This document shows, in pieces, positions 10,204 to 17,782 of a stretch of 64,000 nucleotides of DNA. The translations under genes and the position numbers were made by a program. Source of the stretch: Rhodospirillales bacterium 70-18 (GTDB lineage: Bacteria > Pseudomonadota > Alphaproteobacteria > Acetobacterales > Acetobacteraceae); NCBI GenBank assembly GCA_001899585.1, contig MKWE01000053.1:333585-397584 (forward strand). The letters are read 5' to 3'. The notes beneath the pieces were generated by a model. The model was not told the origin of the DNA. It did no database searches and saw only the letters and a program-made list of their open reading frames with translations. Positions within the stretch are counted from its first letter, which is position 1; every line of letters begins with the position of its first letter.

Positions 10204-11240
10204 GTACCAATATCGGCCGCCGCACGCTGCTGGGCGCCGCCCCGCTGGCCGCCGCCGCCCTCGCCGCCTCCGCCCGCCCGGCGCGGGCCGGCGGGCAGGT
10301 GGTGGTCGGCACCTGGGGCGGCGACTACGCCGAATTGCTGACCCGCAACGTGGAGAAGCCGCTGCTGGCGCCGCAGGGCATCGAGGTGCTGCAGGACATC
10401 GGCAGCCAGGACGCCCGCAAGGCCAAGCTGATCGCCGAGCGCAACGGACGGCGCAGCAGCATGGACGTGGTGCACCTGTCCGACACCGACATGTACCAGA
10501 TGGCCCAGCTCGGCGTGTTCGACGACGTGCCGGCCGACATCGTCACCAACGCCAAAAACATCATCCCGGCGCTGCACCGCGCCTATTCCATCCCGCATAT
10601 CTTCTCCGGCCAGGTGATCCTGTACAATCCGGACAAGATCAAAACTCCGCCAAAGGGCTTCGCCGATCTGTGGGACCCGAAGTGGAAGGGCAGGGTGGGC
10701 ATCCCCGACCTCAACTATCCCGCCGTCACCTTCGGCACCGCCATCATGGCCGGCGGCTCGATGGGCAACTGGGAGCCGGCCAAGAAGGCGCTGCTCGACC
10801 TGAAGAAGAACAAGCCCGTCGTCTACCCCTCCCACGAGGCGATGGCCCAGGCGCTGAAGGCCGAGGAGGTGTGGATCGCGCCGATGTGGCTGGCGCGCAC
10901 CTATATGTGGCGCAAGGCGGGGCTGAAAATCGCCCATATCGTGCCCGAAGAGGGCGCGATTCCGGTGATTTTCGAGGCCGCGGTGACCAAACACGCGCAG
11001 AACAAGGCCAATGGCTGGGCGTATCTGAACGCCATGCTGGATGCCGGCGCCCAGGCCGGGTTCGCGGACCGCATGGGCTATGTGCCCACCGTCACCAACG
11101 CCAGGCTGCCGGACGACCTGGCCGCGCAGATCGGCTTCACCCCCGCCCAGCAGGCGAAGTTCAACGTGCCGAACTACGAGTACCAGGCCAAGAACCTGCC
11201 GGCGATCCTCGACTTCTGGAACCGGGAATTCAAGGCATGA
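10200..11240 (+). CDS. Periplasmic substrate-binding protein 1 (PotD/PotF class), Tat-type signal
   Basis: A 346-residue exported binding protein. The N-terminus has an RRTLLGAAP twin-arginine-like motif, a hydrophobic stretch and a likely cleavage after ARA. The mature part begins VVVGTWGGDY, typical of the spermidine/putrescine-binding superfamily. By eye about 60% of positions match the next gene, including GTWGGDY, IEVLQ, NAKNIIPAL, QVILYNPDK, GYVPTVTNA and QIGFTP. Translation is coupled at both ends by ATGA overlaps. The ligand is unknown; small cationic amines or amino-acid conjugates are plausible from the family. Confidence 0.9.
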   Translation: MSTNIGRRTLLGAAPLAAAALAASARPARAGGQVVVGTWGGDYAELLTRNVEKPLLAPQGIEVLQDIGSQDARKAKLIAERNGRRSSMDVVHLSDTDMYQMAQLGVFDDVPADIVTNAKNIIPALHRAYSIPHIFSGQVILYNPDKIKTPPKGFADLWDPKWKGRVGIPDLNYPAVTFGTAIMAGGSMGNWEPAKKALLDLKKNKPVVYPSHEAMAQALKAEEVWIAPMWLARTYMWRKAGLKIAHIVPEEGAIPVIFEAAVTKHAQNKANGWAYLNAMLDAGAQAGFADRMGYVPTVTNARLPDDLAAQIGFTPAQQAKFNVPNYEYQAKNLPAILDFWNREFKA

Positions 11241-12262
11241 GCGGCGCCCTTACCCGCCGCGCCCTGCTCGGCACCGCCGCCGCCACGGCGCTCGCTCCGC
11301 GCGCCCGCGCCGCCGAGCAGGTGATCGTCGGCACCTGGGGCGGCGATTACGGCGCGCTGCTGGCCAGCAATATCGACGAGCCGCTGGTCGCCCCCATGGG
11401 CATCGAGGTGCTGCAATCGGTGGCCGACGCGCCCGCCCGCAAGGCGCGGCTGATCGCCGAGCGCGGCGCCCGGCGCGGCACCATGGACGTGGCGCTGCTG
11501 TCGGACGTGGACATGTTCGAGATGCAGCAGCTCGGCCTGCTGGATGCGCTGGACATGGGGCGGATGGCCAATGCGAAGAACATCATCCCCGCCCTGGCCA
11601 AGCCCTACGCCATCCCGCAGATCTATTCGGCGCAGGTGATCCTGTACAACCCGGACAAGGTGAACCCGGCGCCGACCTCCTACGCCGATCTGTGGGACAA
11701 GAAATACCGCGGCCGGGTCGGCTTCTCCGACCTGCTCTACGCCCAGATCACCGCCACCGCGGCGCTGGTCGGCGGCGGCTCGATGAGCAATTACGAACCG
11801 GCCAAGAAGGCGCTGCTGGAGCTGAAGGCGCTGGATGCCAAGGTGTACCCCAGCAACGAGACCCTGGCGGTGGCGCTGAAGGGCGAGGAGGTCTGGATCA
11901 CCGTCATGTGGCTGGCCCGCGGCTACCAGTGGCAGAAGGCCGGCATCAATCTGCGCCACGCCTTCCCCAAGGAGGGCGCCACCCCGATCCTCTACCAGGG
12001 CGCCATGCCGAAGAACGCCCAGCACAAGGATCCGGCCTACCGCTACCTGAACGCCATGCTGGACCCGCGCGCGCAGCAGGGCTTCGCGGCCAAGATGGGC
12101 TACGTGCCCACCGTGACCAACGCGAAGCTGCCGGAAGACCTGATGGCGCAAATCGGCTTCACGCCAAAGGAACAGGAGGCGTTCCTGCTGCCCGACTATG
12201 CCTATGTGGCGCAGCACAGCCGGGATATCTTTGATTTCTGGAACCGTCAGTTCAAGGGCTGA
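11237..12262 (+). CDS. Periplasmic substrate-binding protein 2, tandem paralogue of the preceding gene
   Basis: A 341-residue exported binding protein with its own TRRALLGTAAATA signal peptide. It is clearly a duplicate of the preceding gene, alignable end to end with the same spacing of conserved blocks. Differences cluster in the central region (for example SDLLYAQITATAAL here against PDLNYPAVTFGTAI), where ligand contacts are expected. The ATG overlaps the upstream stop (ATGA). Retention of two intact copies in one operon suggests a widened or switched ligand range rather than simple dosage, but that is inference. Confidence 0.9.
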   Translation: MSGALTRRALLGTAAATALAPRARAAEQVIVGTWGGDYGALLASNIDEPLVAPMGIEVLQSVADAPARKARLIAERGARRGTMDVALLSDVDMFEMQQLGLLDALDMGRMANAKNIIPALAKPYAIPQIYSAQVILYNPDKVNPAPTSYADLWDKKYRGRVGFSDLLYAQITATAALVGGGSMSNYEPAKKALLELKALDAKVYPSNETLAVALKGEEVWITVMWLARGYQWQKAGINLRHAFPKEGATPILYQGAMPKNAQHKDPAYRYLNAMLDPRAQQGFAAKMGYVPTVTNAKLPEDLMAQIGFTPKEQEAFLLPDYAYVAQHSRDIFDFWNRQFKG

Positions 12263-12265
12263 CGC

Positions 12266-13093
12266 ATGCCCCTGCTTCTTCTTCCGGCGGCGTTGCTGGT
12301 CTGCGTCATGATGATGGCGCCGATGGTGCTGCTGTTCCGCTATTCGCTGAACCTGTACAGCCCCACCCAGTTGATGGTCGAGGCGCTGAGCCCGGCCAAC
12401 TACCTGAACGCGGTGCGGGACCCGTACTACCGGGACGTGCTGGGCACCACGCTGTGGGTGGCGCTGCTGTGCACGCTGCTGGCGCTGGCGGCGGGGTTTC
12501 CCGCCGGCTACGCGCTGGCGCGCATGCGTGGCCGCTGGAAGGCGTGGCTCACGCTGCTGACCATCTTCCCGCTGATGGTCGGCAACGTGGTGCGCGCGGC
12601 CGGCTGGATGACGCTGCTGGGCAATACCGGCATGCTGAATGCGGCCTTGCGCGGCCTGGGGCTGGTCGGCGAGCCGGTGCAGATCATGTACACCACCGGC
12701 GCGGTGGTGATCGGCATCGTCACCGTGGTGCTGCCCTACATGATCCTGACCCTTGCCAGCGTGATCGAGAGCATCCCGCGTAGCGTGGAGGAGGCGGCGG
12801 CCAACATGGGCGCCCGGCCGTTCACGGTGTTCCGCCGCGTGGTGTTCCCGCTGTCGCTGCCTGGGGTGGTCGCCGGCTCGGCGCTGGTGTTCATCCTGTG
12901 CATGAACGCCTATGCCACGCCGGTGCTGCTCGGCGGCTCGCAGTTCAAGATGATGGCGCCGGCGGTGTACGACCAGTTCGTGCGCACCACCAACTGGCCG
13001 TTCGGGGCGGCGCTGGCCTTCATCCTGCTGTTTGTCACCCTCGGCCTGACCATGGCGGGCAGCGCGTTGCTGCAGCGGCGTTACCGGGGGTAA
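12266..13093 (+). CDS. ABC transporter permease (PotB/YdcU type)
   Basis: A 275-residue inner-membrane permease starting 3 bp after the stop of the second binding protein. It has six hydrophobic segments, the first beginning almost at the N-terminus (MPLLLLPAALLVCVMMM), and an EAA loop VEEAAANMGARPFTVFRR that is nearly identical to that of the permease at 8265, showing that both dock on the same ATPase. It is the last gene of the operon. The missing cytoplasmic N-terminal tail usual for PotB-like proteins is a small oddity; an upstream in-frame start would lie inside the previous gene. Confidence 0.9.
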   Translation: MPLLLLPAALLVCVMMMAPMVLLFRYSLNLYSPTQLMVEALSPANYLNAVRDPYYRDVLGTTLWVALLCTLLALAAGFPAGYALARMRGRWKAWLTLLTIFPLMVGNVVRAAGWMTLLGNTGMLNAALRGLGLVGEPVQIMYTTGAVVIGIVTVVLPYMILTLASVIESIPRSVEEAAANMGARPFTVFRRVVFPLSLPGVVAGSALVFILCMNAYATPVLLGGSQFKMMAPAVYDQFVRTTNWPFGAALAFILLFVTLGLTMAGSALLQRRYRG

Positions 13094-13274
13094 CGCAAAA
13101 GAAATACGGACGGCAGGGTTTCTTTCCGGTCTATGAAGGCGCATATGACCGGCACGGCACTTTTCGGCCTGGGCTGACCGCCTGTTTGCGTGCGTGGCTT
13201 CGCACTGGTTCTTCCCCGATTCGAAAAACATTCCGACCCGCATGTCGCGGGTCGCCGGAACGCGGAGATGCACC
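13094..13274 (+). promoter_or_regulatory. Long 5' leader of the cold-shock gene with a GC hairpin before the start
   Basis: About 180 bp lie between the ABC operon and the cold-shock start. A perfect 7-bp stem GACCCGC/GCGGGTC with a 5-base loop (13235-13253) ends about 20 bp before the start codon. Long structured leaders are known to give cold-dependent translation in CspA-type mRNAs. The ABC operon has no obvious strong terminator here, so part of the region may be its 3' end. The regulatory role is inference from position and structure. Confidence 0.35.
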
Positions 13275-13478
13275 ATGAGCATGGGCACTGTTAAGTGGTT
13301 CAATACCACCAAAGGCTACGGCTTCATTCAGCCGGATGACGGCTCCAAGGACGTGTTCGTCCATATCTCGGCGGTCGAGCGCGCCGGCATTTCCCTCTCG
13401 GAAGGCCAGAAGGTGAGCTACGATATCGAGCGCGGGCAGCAGGGCAAGACCTCGGCCGTCAACCTCAAGGCCGATTGA
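13275..13478 (+). CDS. cspA: Cold-shock domain protein, CspA family
   Basis: A 67-residue single cold-shock domain binding single-stranded RNA/DNA. Both nucleic-acid binding motifs are intact: RNP1 as KGYGFIQ (about residues 13-19) and RNP2 as DVFVHIS (about 27-33). The ATG at 13275 is preceded by GGAGA; a second ATG two codons later is a possible alternative. It begins a run of four small plus-strand genes with short gaps, which may be one transcript with the three unknown proteins downstream. Whether it is cold-induced or constitutive cannot be told from sequence. Confidence 0.95.
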   Translation: MSMGTVKWFNTTKGYGFIQPDDGSKDVFVHISAVERAGISLSEGQKVSYDIERGQQGKTSAVNLKAD

Positions 13479-13495
13479 GGCGCGAAGGGCAGCAG

Positions 13496-13690
13496 ATGGC
13501 CTTGCACAAATTCGCGGTGGGCGAGCGGGTGGCCTTCACCCCTGGCCGCCACGATGGCAATGTGCCGCGCGGCGCCTATACGGTGACGCGCCTGCTGCCC
13601 GTTGAGGGCGGCGAACAGCAATATCGGGTCAAAAGCACTGGCGACACCCACGAGCGCGTCGTGCGGGAAAGCCAGTTGCGCCGCGAATAG
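13496..13690 (+). CDS. Small basic protein of unknown function, downstream of the cold-shock gene
   Basis: A 64-residue protein starting MALHKFAVGERVAF, 17 bp after the cold-shock stop. The pattern of alternating hydrophobic strands, G and basic residues (VGERVAFTP, YTVTRLLP, YRVKS, ERVVRESQL) looks like a small SH3-like beta barrel, which in many such proteins binds nucleic acid. No enzyme motif is seen. The ATG at 13496 is chosen over an in-frame ATG 7 codons upstream because the latter overlaps the stop region of the cold-shock gene. I do not recognise a named family. Confidence 0.7.
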   Translation: MALHKFAVGERVAFTPGRHDGNVPRGAYTVTRLLPVEGGEQQYRVKSTGDTHERVVRESQLRRE

Positions 13691-13702
13691 ACGGAAGGCG
13701 TT

Positions 13703-13897
13703 ATGGCATTCAAGGTCAACTACAACCAGCAGCGTGCCGAGCGGAACCGCGCCAAGCAGGCCAAGAAGGACGCGAAGCTGCGCGAGCGTGAGGAAGAAGT
13801 CGCCCGCCGCAAGGCCGGCCTCGACCCCGCGCCCGCCGACACGGCCGGCGAACCGGGCGCCGAGGCGCCCACGGAGCACAGCGATGGCACCCCCTAG
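13703..13897 (+). CDS. Small charged protein of unknown function with a helical N-terminal half
   Basis: A 64-residue protein. Residues 1-40 are strongly charged and helical (NQQRAERNRAKQAKKDAKLREREEE region), possibly a short coiled coil or RNA-contacting helix; residues 41-64 are Pro/Ala/Glu rich and probably disordered. Codon third-position GC matches its neighbours, supporting real coding. It overlaps the following gene by 14 bp, and the 12-bp gap before it suggests co-transcription with the cold-shock gene. No function can be assigned. Confidence 0.7.
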   Translation: MAFKVNYNQQRAERNRAKQAKKDAKLREREEEVARRKAGLDPAPADTAGEPGAEAPTEHSDGTP

Positions 13898-14126
13898 GCG
13901 CCGCATCGAGACCAGTTTCGTGGCGTTCGACGTGATGTATGTCGACGGCACGCGCAGTTCCAACCGCCGCGTTCCCGCCACCGCGCTGACCGGCTTCGAC
14001 GGCGACGAGCCGGCCAAGGCGATCATCGAGGCCCAGGACCGCGAAATCGGGCTCGCCTCCGGCCGTCCGCGCCCGGATATCCGCTCGGTCTCCCGCTCGC
14101 CGCAGAAGGCGGTCGTCAAGGACTGA
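13884..14126 (+). CDS. Small protein of unknown function, last gene of the cold-shock cluster
   Basis: An 80-residue protein beginning MAPPRRRIETSFVAFDVMYVDG. It has a basic N-terminus, a beta-strand-like core (FVAFDVMYVDGTRSSNRRVP) and a short helix (PAKAIIEAQDREIGL). Start and stop are supported by the 14-bp overlap with the upstream small gene and by a convergent enoyl-CoA hydratase gene 14 bp downstream. No motif or named domain is recognised. Position in a cluster with a cold-shock protein suggests a stress or RNA-related role, but that is only context. Confidence 0.65.
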   Translation: MAPPRRRIETSFVAFDVMYVDGTRSSNRRVPATALTGFDGDEPAKAIIEAQDREIGLASGRPRPDIRSVSRSPQKAVVKD

Positions 14127-14140
14127 ACGCGGTTGGCCGG

Positions 14141-14926
14141 TCAGCCCGGCTTGCTGAAGTCCGGCCCGCTGAAATCCGGACGACGCTTCTCGAAGAACGC
14201 CGCCACCGCTTTCTTGAACTCGGCGGATTGAAGCTGGGCGGTGAAATGCTGCCCTTCTTCATCCATCCGCTCGGCAACGCCGGTGGTGGCGCTTTTCAGC
14301 AGCGCCTTGGTCAGCCGCAGCGCCGTGGGCGCCTGGGCCGCCAGTTTCCCCGCCAATTCCCGCGCCGTCTCCATCAGCGCTGCCTCCGGCACCACCCGGT
14401 TGGCCAGCCCGATCTCGCGCGCCGTCGCGGCGTCGATCGGCTCGCCCAGCAGCATCATTTCCGCCGCCCTCTGGTGCCCGGCCAGCCTGGGCAGCAGCAG
14501 CGAGCTGGCCGCCTCCGGCACCAGCCCCAGCTTCACGAAGGGCAGCGACAGCCGCGTCCCCTCCGCCAGCACCACCAGGTCGCAATGCAGCAGCATGGTG
14601 GTGCCGATGCCGACCGCCGCGCCCTGCACGGCGGCCACGATCGGCTTGGGATGCGTCGAGATCGCCCGCAGGAAGCGCCGCGACGGCGAATCCTCGCCCA
14701 GCGGCGGCGCCCCCGAGACGAAATCCGCCAGGTCGTTGCCGGCGCAGAAGCCGTCGCCGCTGCCGCACAGCAGCACGCAGCGCACCGCGGGGTTGTCCGC
14801 CGCCGCCACCAGCGCGTTGGCCAGGGCCGCGTACATCGGGCGGGTCAGCGCGTTCTTCTTTTCCGGCCGGTCGATCCGCAGTTCCAGCACACCGCCTTCG
14901 AGGGCGGAGGTGACGTGTGCGTCCAT
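14141..14926 (-). CDS. Enoyl-CoA hydratase/isomerase family protein
   Basis: A 261-residue crotonase-fold enzyme. The oxyanion-hole segments are recognisable (GDGFCAGNDLADF near residues 56-68 and VQGAAVGIGTTMLLHCDLVV near 100-120), as is the C-terminal FFEKRRPDF tail common to this family. The ATG at 14926 shares its A with the TGA of the upstream M24 gene; a GTG one codon earlier is possible. The acid/base glutamate position looks occupied (LVPEAASS), compatible with hydratase or isomerase activity. The CoA substrate is unknown; it ends the liv-associated minus-strand run. Confidence 0.88.
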   Translation of the reverse strand: MDAHVTSALEGGVLELRIDRPEKKNALTRPMYAALANALVAAADNPAVRCVLLCGSGDGFCAGNDLADFVSGAPPLGEDSPSRRFLRAISTHPKPIVAAVQGAAVGIGTTMLLHCDLVVLAEGTRLSLPFVKLGLVPEAASSLLLPRLAGHQRAAEMMLLGEPIDAATAREIGLANRVVPEAALMETARELAGKLAAQAPTALRLTKALLKSATTGVAERMDEEGQHFTAQLQSAEFKKAVAAFFEKRRPDFSGPDFSKPG

Positions 14927-16113
14927 CACAGGATCGTCTGGCTTTTCAGGTCCTTCGGCGCTTGGGTCAGCACCTCCGGCACCGCGCCCACCACCACCGT
15001 GTCGTCGTGGCGGAAGCCGCCCAGGCCGAACACGTAGAGCCCCGGTTCGGCCGAATACACCTCGCCCTCCAGCAGCGGCCGGGTGTTGAAGGCCATGTCC
15101 TCGGGGAATTCATGCCCCATCACGCCGATGCCGTGGCCGGTGCGGTGCAGCACATGCGAGCCGAACCCGGCCCGCTCGATCACCGCCAGCGCCGCCTCGT
15201 CGATGCCGCAGACCGGGGCGCCAGTGACCGCCGCGGCGGCCGCCGCCTCGTTGGCCGCCGTCGCCCCCGCGAACAGCGCCTGTTGCCGCGCATCCGGCTT
15301 GCCGCAGAACCAGGTGCGCTCGTTCTCCACCACCAGGCCGTTCACGCGCGGGATGACGATGTTGACCAGCCCGTGCCCGGCCTCGATGCGCGCCCCGGCC
15401 TGTCGCCCGTCGCCATGCGGGGCGGCGGAGGCCGGGCCGGACAGCGTCCAGCAGCGCATGATCTCCAGGTGCTCGCCGGGAAAGCGCCGCCCGCCTTCCT
15501 CGGCCATCAGGGCGGCCATCGCCATGTCGAGTTCCTGCACCATCCGCCCGGGTCGGATGTTCTCGCGGTAGCGGTCCTGCACCCAGTCCGACAGCGCCGC
15601 GATCTGGCGCATCAGCGCTATCTCCTCGGGGTGCTTCACCCAGCGCAGCGCCCGCAACTCCGGCACGATGACCTCCAGCCGCGCCTTCGGCAGCAGCGCG
15701 ACCGCCTTGGCCAGCGGCCCGCCGCCATCGGCGCCGATCCGCGCCGCGCCGAGGCCGGCCTGTTTCAGCTTCGCCGCCACCATGTCCGCCCACTGGCCGG
15801 CCAGCGGCAGCCGCATGCCGGTGCGCGGGTGCTCGGCATAGAACGCCGCGTCGGCGACCCACAGGCGCTGATCCTCCTGCCCGTAGCGCCAGTGGTTGGT
15901 GGACAGTTCGTTCAGGATGGCGAAAGGCTCGCCGTTGCGCGGCACCACGCAGACGATCGGCCGCTCCCAGGTCTGCACGTCGGTGCTGAAATTGGTGGCG
16001 AACTGGAAGAAATCCGCGGTGGTGAAGGCCAGCGCGTCCAACCCCTCGCGGTCCATCAGGGCGCGCATCTGCTCGTGCCGGTGGGTGCGGACTTCGGTGC
16101 CGAGGAATGCCAT
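14926..16113 (-). CDS. M24 (creatinase/aminopeptidase P fold) family protein with altered metal ligands
   Basis: A 395-residue protein with the N-terminal creatinase-like domain (1-150) and C-terminal pita-bread domain (150-380). The catalytic histidine region RTGHGIGVMGHEFPED and the AEPGLY segment are present. The two aspartates that bind metal in aminopeptidases are not Asp here: the stretch reads LVNIV (Asn251) and VVENERT (Glu263), and the last ligand region reads RHDDTVVV instead of a typical RxED. This suggests a metal-free creatinase-like hydrolase or a changed site. It follows repeat copy A and overlaps the hydratase gene downstream by one base. Confidence 0.82.
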   Translation of the reverse strand: MAFLGTEVRTHRHEQMRALMDREGLDALAFTTADFFQFATNFSTDVQTWERPIVCVVPRNGEPFAILNELSTNHWRYGQEDQRLWVADAAFYAEHPRTGMRLPLAGQWADMVAAKLKQAGLGAARIGADGGGPLAKAVALLPKARLEVIVPELRALRWVKHPEEIALMRQIAALSDWVQDRYRENIRPGRMVQELDMAMAALMAEEGGRRFPGEHLEIMRCWTLSGPASAAPHGDGRQAGARIEAGHGLVNIVIPRVNGLVVENERTWFCGKPDARQQALFAGATAANEAAAAAAVTGAPVCGIDEAALAVIERAGFGSHVLHRTGHGIGVMGHEFPEDMAFNTRPLLEGEVYSAEPGLYVFGLGGFRHDDTVVVGAVPEVLTQAPKDLKSQTIL

Positions 16114-16146
16114 TCTTGTCTCCTTTAGGCGGGCGGGAAGGAAGTT

Positions 16147-16238
16147 GTTCTTTTTTGGAAAAAAGAACCAAAAAACTTTTATTCGCTGGAATCTCAGCGG
16201 ATAAAATTTTTTTGCTTCTTTTTGCTCACAAAAAGAAG
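16147..16238. repeat. Triple-hairpin intergenic repeat, copy A (full)
   Basis: Three adjacent hairpins fill the gap between the GAF gene and the M24 gene. H1 is GTTCTTTTTT / AAAAAAGAAC (16147-16156 with 16159-16168). The middle stem joins CTTTTATTCGCTGG-type and CAGCGGATAAAA-type arms around a short variable centre. H3 is CTTCTTTTTG / CAAAAAGAAG (16215-16224 with 16229-16238). The element starts 3 bp past the GAF stop on the minus strand. Runs of T follow the stems on both strands, so it can act as a terminator in either direction. Confidence 0.85.
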
Positions 16239-16240
16239 AC

Positions 16241-16738
16241 TTAACTTCTTGAAATCAACGCCATGGCCGGCAATGCCAGATGCGCGAACAGCCGCGTGGT
16301 GGCGATGTCGTCCTCCGAATACCAGCCGGCCTGGTGCAGCAGGTTCAGCGTGCCGATGGTCTGCCCGCGCCAGCGCACCGGCATGTTCAGCACGCTCTCG
16401 CAGCCCAGCGACCAGATCAGCTCGTAGTCGAAGAACACCTCTTTGATGTCCTCGCGGGTGCGGCCGATATACGGCTCGCCGCCGAAGATCACCCGCTGCA
16501 TCCAGGGGCTGTCGGTCACCGGCTTGCGGCCGCCCACGGGGTAGGCGTCGGGCAGGTTGCTGTAGAACCGCTCGCTCTGCTTCAGGCCCGGATGGTGGAT
16601 CAGGATGGTGAACAGCTTGTGGCCGATGGTGGCGGCCAGCGCCGCGTCCACCGCGCGGAAGGTCGCCCCCGGCTGGTCGATGTCACGGTGGGCGGCCAAC
16701 ACGGCGGCCAAGTGGGCGGTGGGGTCGGGACGGGTCAT
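16241..16738 (-). CDS. GAF-domain protein, probable small-ligand sensor
   Basis: A 165-residue soluble protein consisting almost wholly of a single GAF domain (about residues 25-160): LFTILIHHP, the ERFYSNLPDAYPVGG strand, LGCESVLNMPVRWRGQTIGTLNLLH and a C-terminal helix. There is no output domain, so it may bind a ligand and act on a partner, or be an enzyme of the free-GAF type. Its ATG overlaps the LivM stop by 4 bp (ATGA), tying it to the transporter. Ligand unknown; the transported substrate is an attractive guess. Confidence 0.82.
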   Translation of the reverse strand: MTRPDPTAHLAAVLAAHRDIDQPGATFRAVDAALAATIGHKLFTILIHHPGLKQSERFYSNLPDAYPVGGRKPVTDSPWMQRVIFGGEPYIGRTREDIKEVFFDYELIWSLGCESVLNMPVRWRGQTIGTLNLLHQAGWYSEDDIATTRLFAHLALPAMALISRS

Positions 16739-17643
16739 CTTGGCTCCAGGCTCAGGGTTCGGGTGCGCTCGGGCAGGATGCCTTGCGGGCGCAGATACAG
16801 TACCAGGATCAGCGCAATGCCGATGCTCGCCTCGCGCAGGGCGGCCACCTGCACCGGCGCCAGGCCGGGCACCCAGTTGCCGGCGAAGCGCGTGCCCTCG
16901 GTCAGGAACACCACCAGCACCGCTCCCAGCACCGCGCCGCGCATTGTGCCGGTGCCGCCGGCGGTCAGCGCCAGCACCACGTAGATGGTGATCAGCGGCT
17001 GATAGGCGTCCGGCGCGATATAGGCGTTGAAATGCGCATACAGCGCGCCCGCCAGCCCCAGCACGCCGGCGCCCACCGCGAAGGCCTGCACCTTGAAGCG
17101 CAGCACCTTTTTGCCGGCGACGGCGGCGATCATCTCGTCCTCGCGGATCGCCCGCAGCACCCGCCCGAACGGCGAGGCCGACAGCCGGCCCAGCAGCAGC
17201 GCCACCACCAGCACCGTGCCCCAGACGATGGCGGCGAACAGCAGGTTGAACTGCAACGGGCTGAGCACCCCGCGCCCCGGGCCGGGAATGGCGGAAATTC
17301 CGTCCGTGCCGTTGGTCAGCCAGATCTCGTTGCTGGCGACCAGGCGGATCACCTCGGCGAAGCCCAAGGTGACGATCGCCAGGTAGTCGCCCTTCAGCCG
17401 CGCCGTGATCACCGCCACCACCGCGCCGACGGCGGCACAGGCGAGCAGGGCGGCGAGCCAGCCGGCCAGCATCGGCCAGTGCAGCTTCAGCACCAGCAGG
17501 GCGGAGACGTAGCCGCCAATGGCGTAGAACCCCACCAGGCCCAGGTTGATCATCCCGCCCAGGCCGAAGATCACGTTCAGCCCCAGCGCCATCAGCGCGT
17601 AGAAGCCGGCGAATACGGCCATGGCGAGGAGGTAGCTTTCCAT
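16735..17643 (-). CDS. livM: Branched-chain-amino-acid-type ABC permease LivM, first liv cassette
   Basis: A 302-residue inner-membrane permease. The typical LivM sequence is present (ALGLNVIFGLGGMINLGLVGFYAIGGY, LKGDYLAIVTLGFAEVIRL, ALTAGGTGTMRGAVLGA). The ATG at 17643 with TGGAGG eight bases upstream is chosen; an upstream extension in the same frame would be translated from repeat copy B and is spurious. The partner LivH lies beyond the repeat. Families of this type carry amino acids, amides, urea or aromatic acids, so the name does not fix the substrate. Confidence 0.92.
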   Translation of the reverse strand: MESYLLAMAVFAGFYALMALGLNVIFGLGGMINLGLVGFYAIGGYVSALLVLKLHWPMLAGWLAALLACAAVGAVVAVITARLKGDYLAIVTLGFAEVIRLVASNEIWLTNGTDGISAIPGPGRGVLSPLQFNLLFAAIVWGTVLVVALLLGRLSASPFGRVLRAIREDEMIAAVAGKKVLRFKVQAFAVGAGVLGLAGALYAHFNAYIAPDAYQPLITIYVVLALTAGGTGTMRGAVLGAVLVVFLTEGTRFAGNWVPGLAPVQVAALREASIGIALILVLYLRPQGILPERTRTLSLEPR

Positions 17644-17675
17644 CAGGAAATGCCTCCAGAGCAAGAAAGCAAGTT

Positions 17676-17767
17676 GTTCTTTTTTTGAAAAAAGGACCAA
17701 AAAACTTTTGTTCTCTGGAGTCTTATCGGGTGAAGTTTTTCTGCTTCTTTTTGTTCATAGAAAGAAG
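17676..17767. repeat. Triple-hairpin intergenic repeat, copy B (full, partly decayed)
   Basis: Same design as copy A, lying between livH and livM inside one operon: it starts 15 bp past the livH stop and ends 33 bp before the livM start. H1 reads GTTCTTTTTTTG then AAAAAAGGAC (one changed base in the stem). The middle arms CTTTTGTTCTCTGG and ATCGGGTGAAG have drifted. H3 reads CTTCTTTTTGTTCATAGAAAGAAG, with one mismatch. It is the most diverged full copy. Confidence 0.82.
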
Positions 17768-17782
17768 GCTTGCTTGCTTCCA

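Noticed and set aside
17643..17700. N-terminal extension of livM into repeat copy B
   Set aside because: Same reason; the ATG at 17643 has a good ribosome-binding site and begins at the first membrane span.
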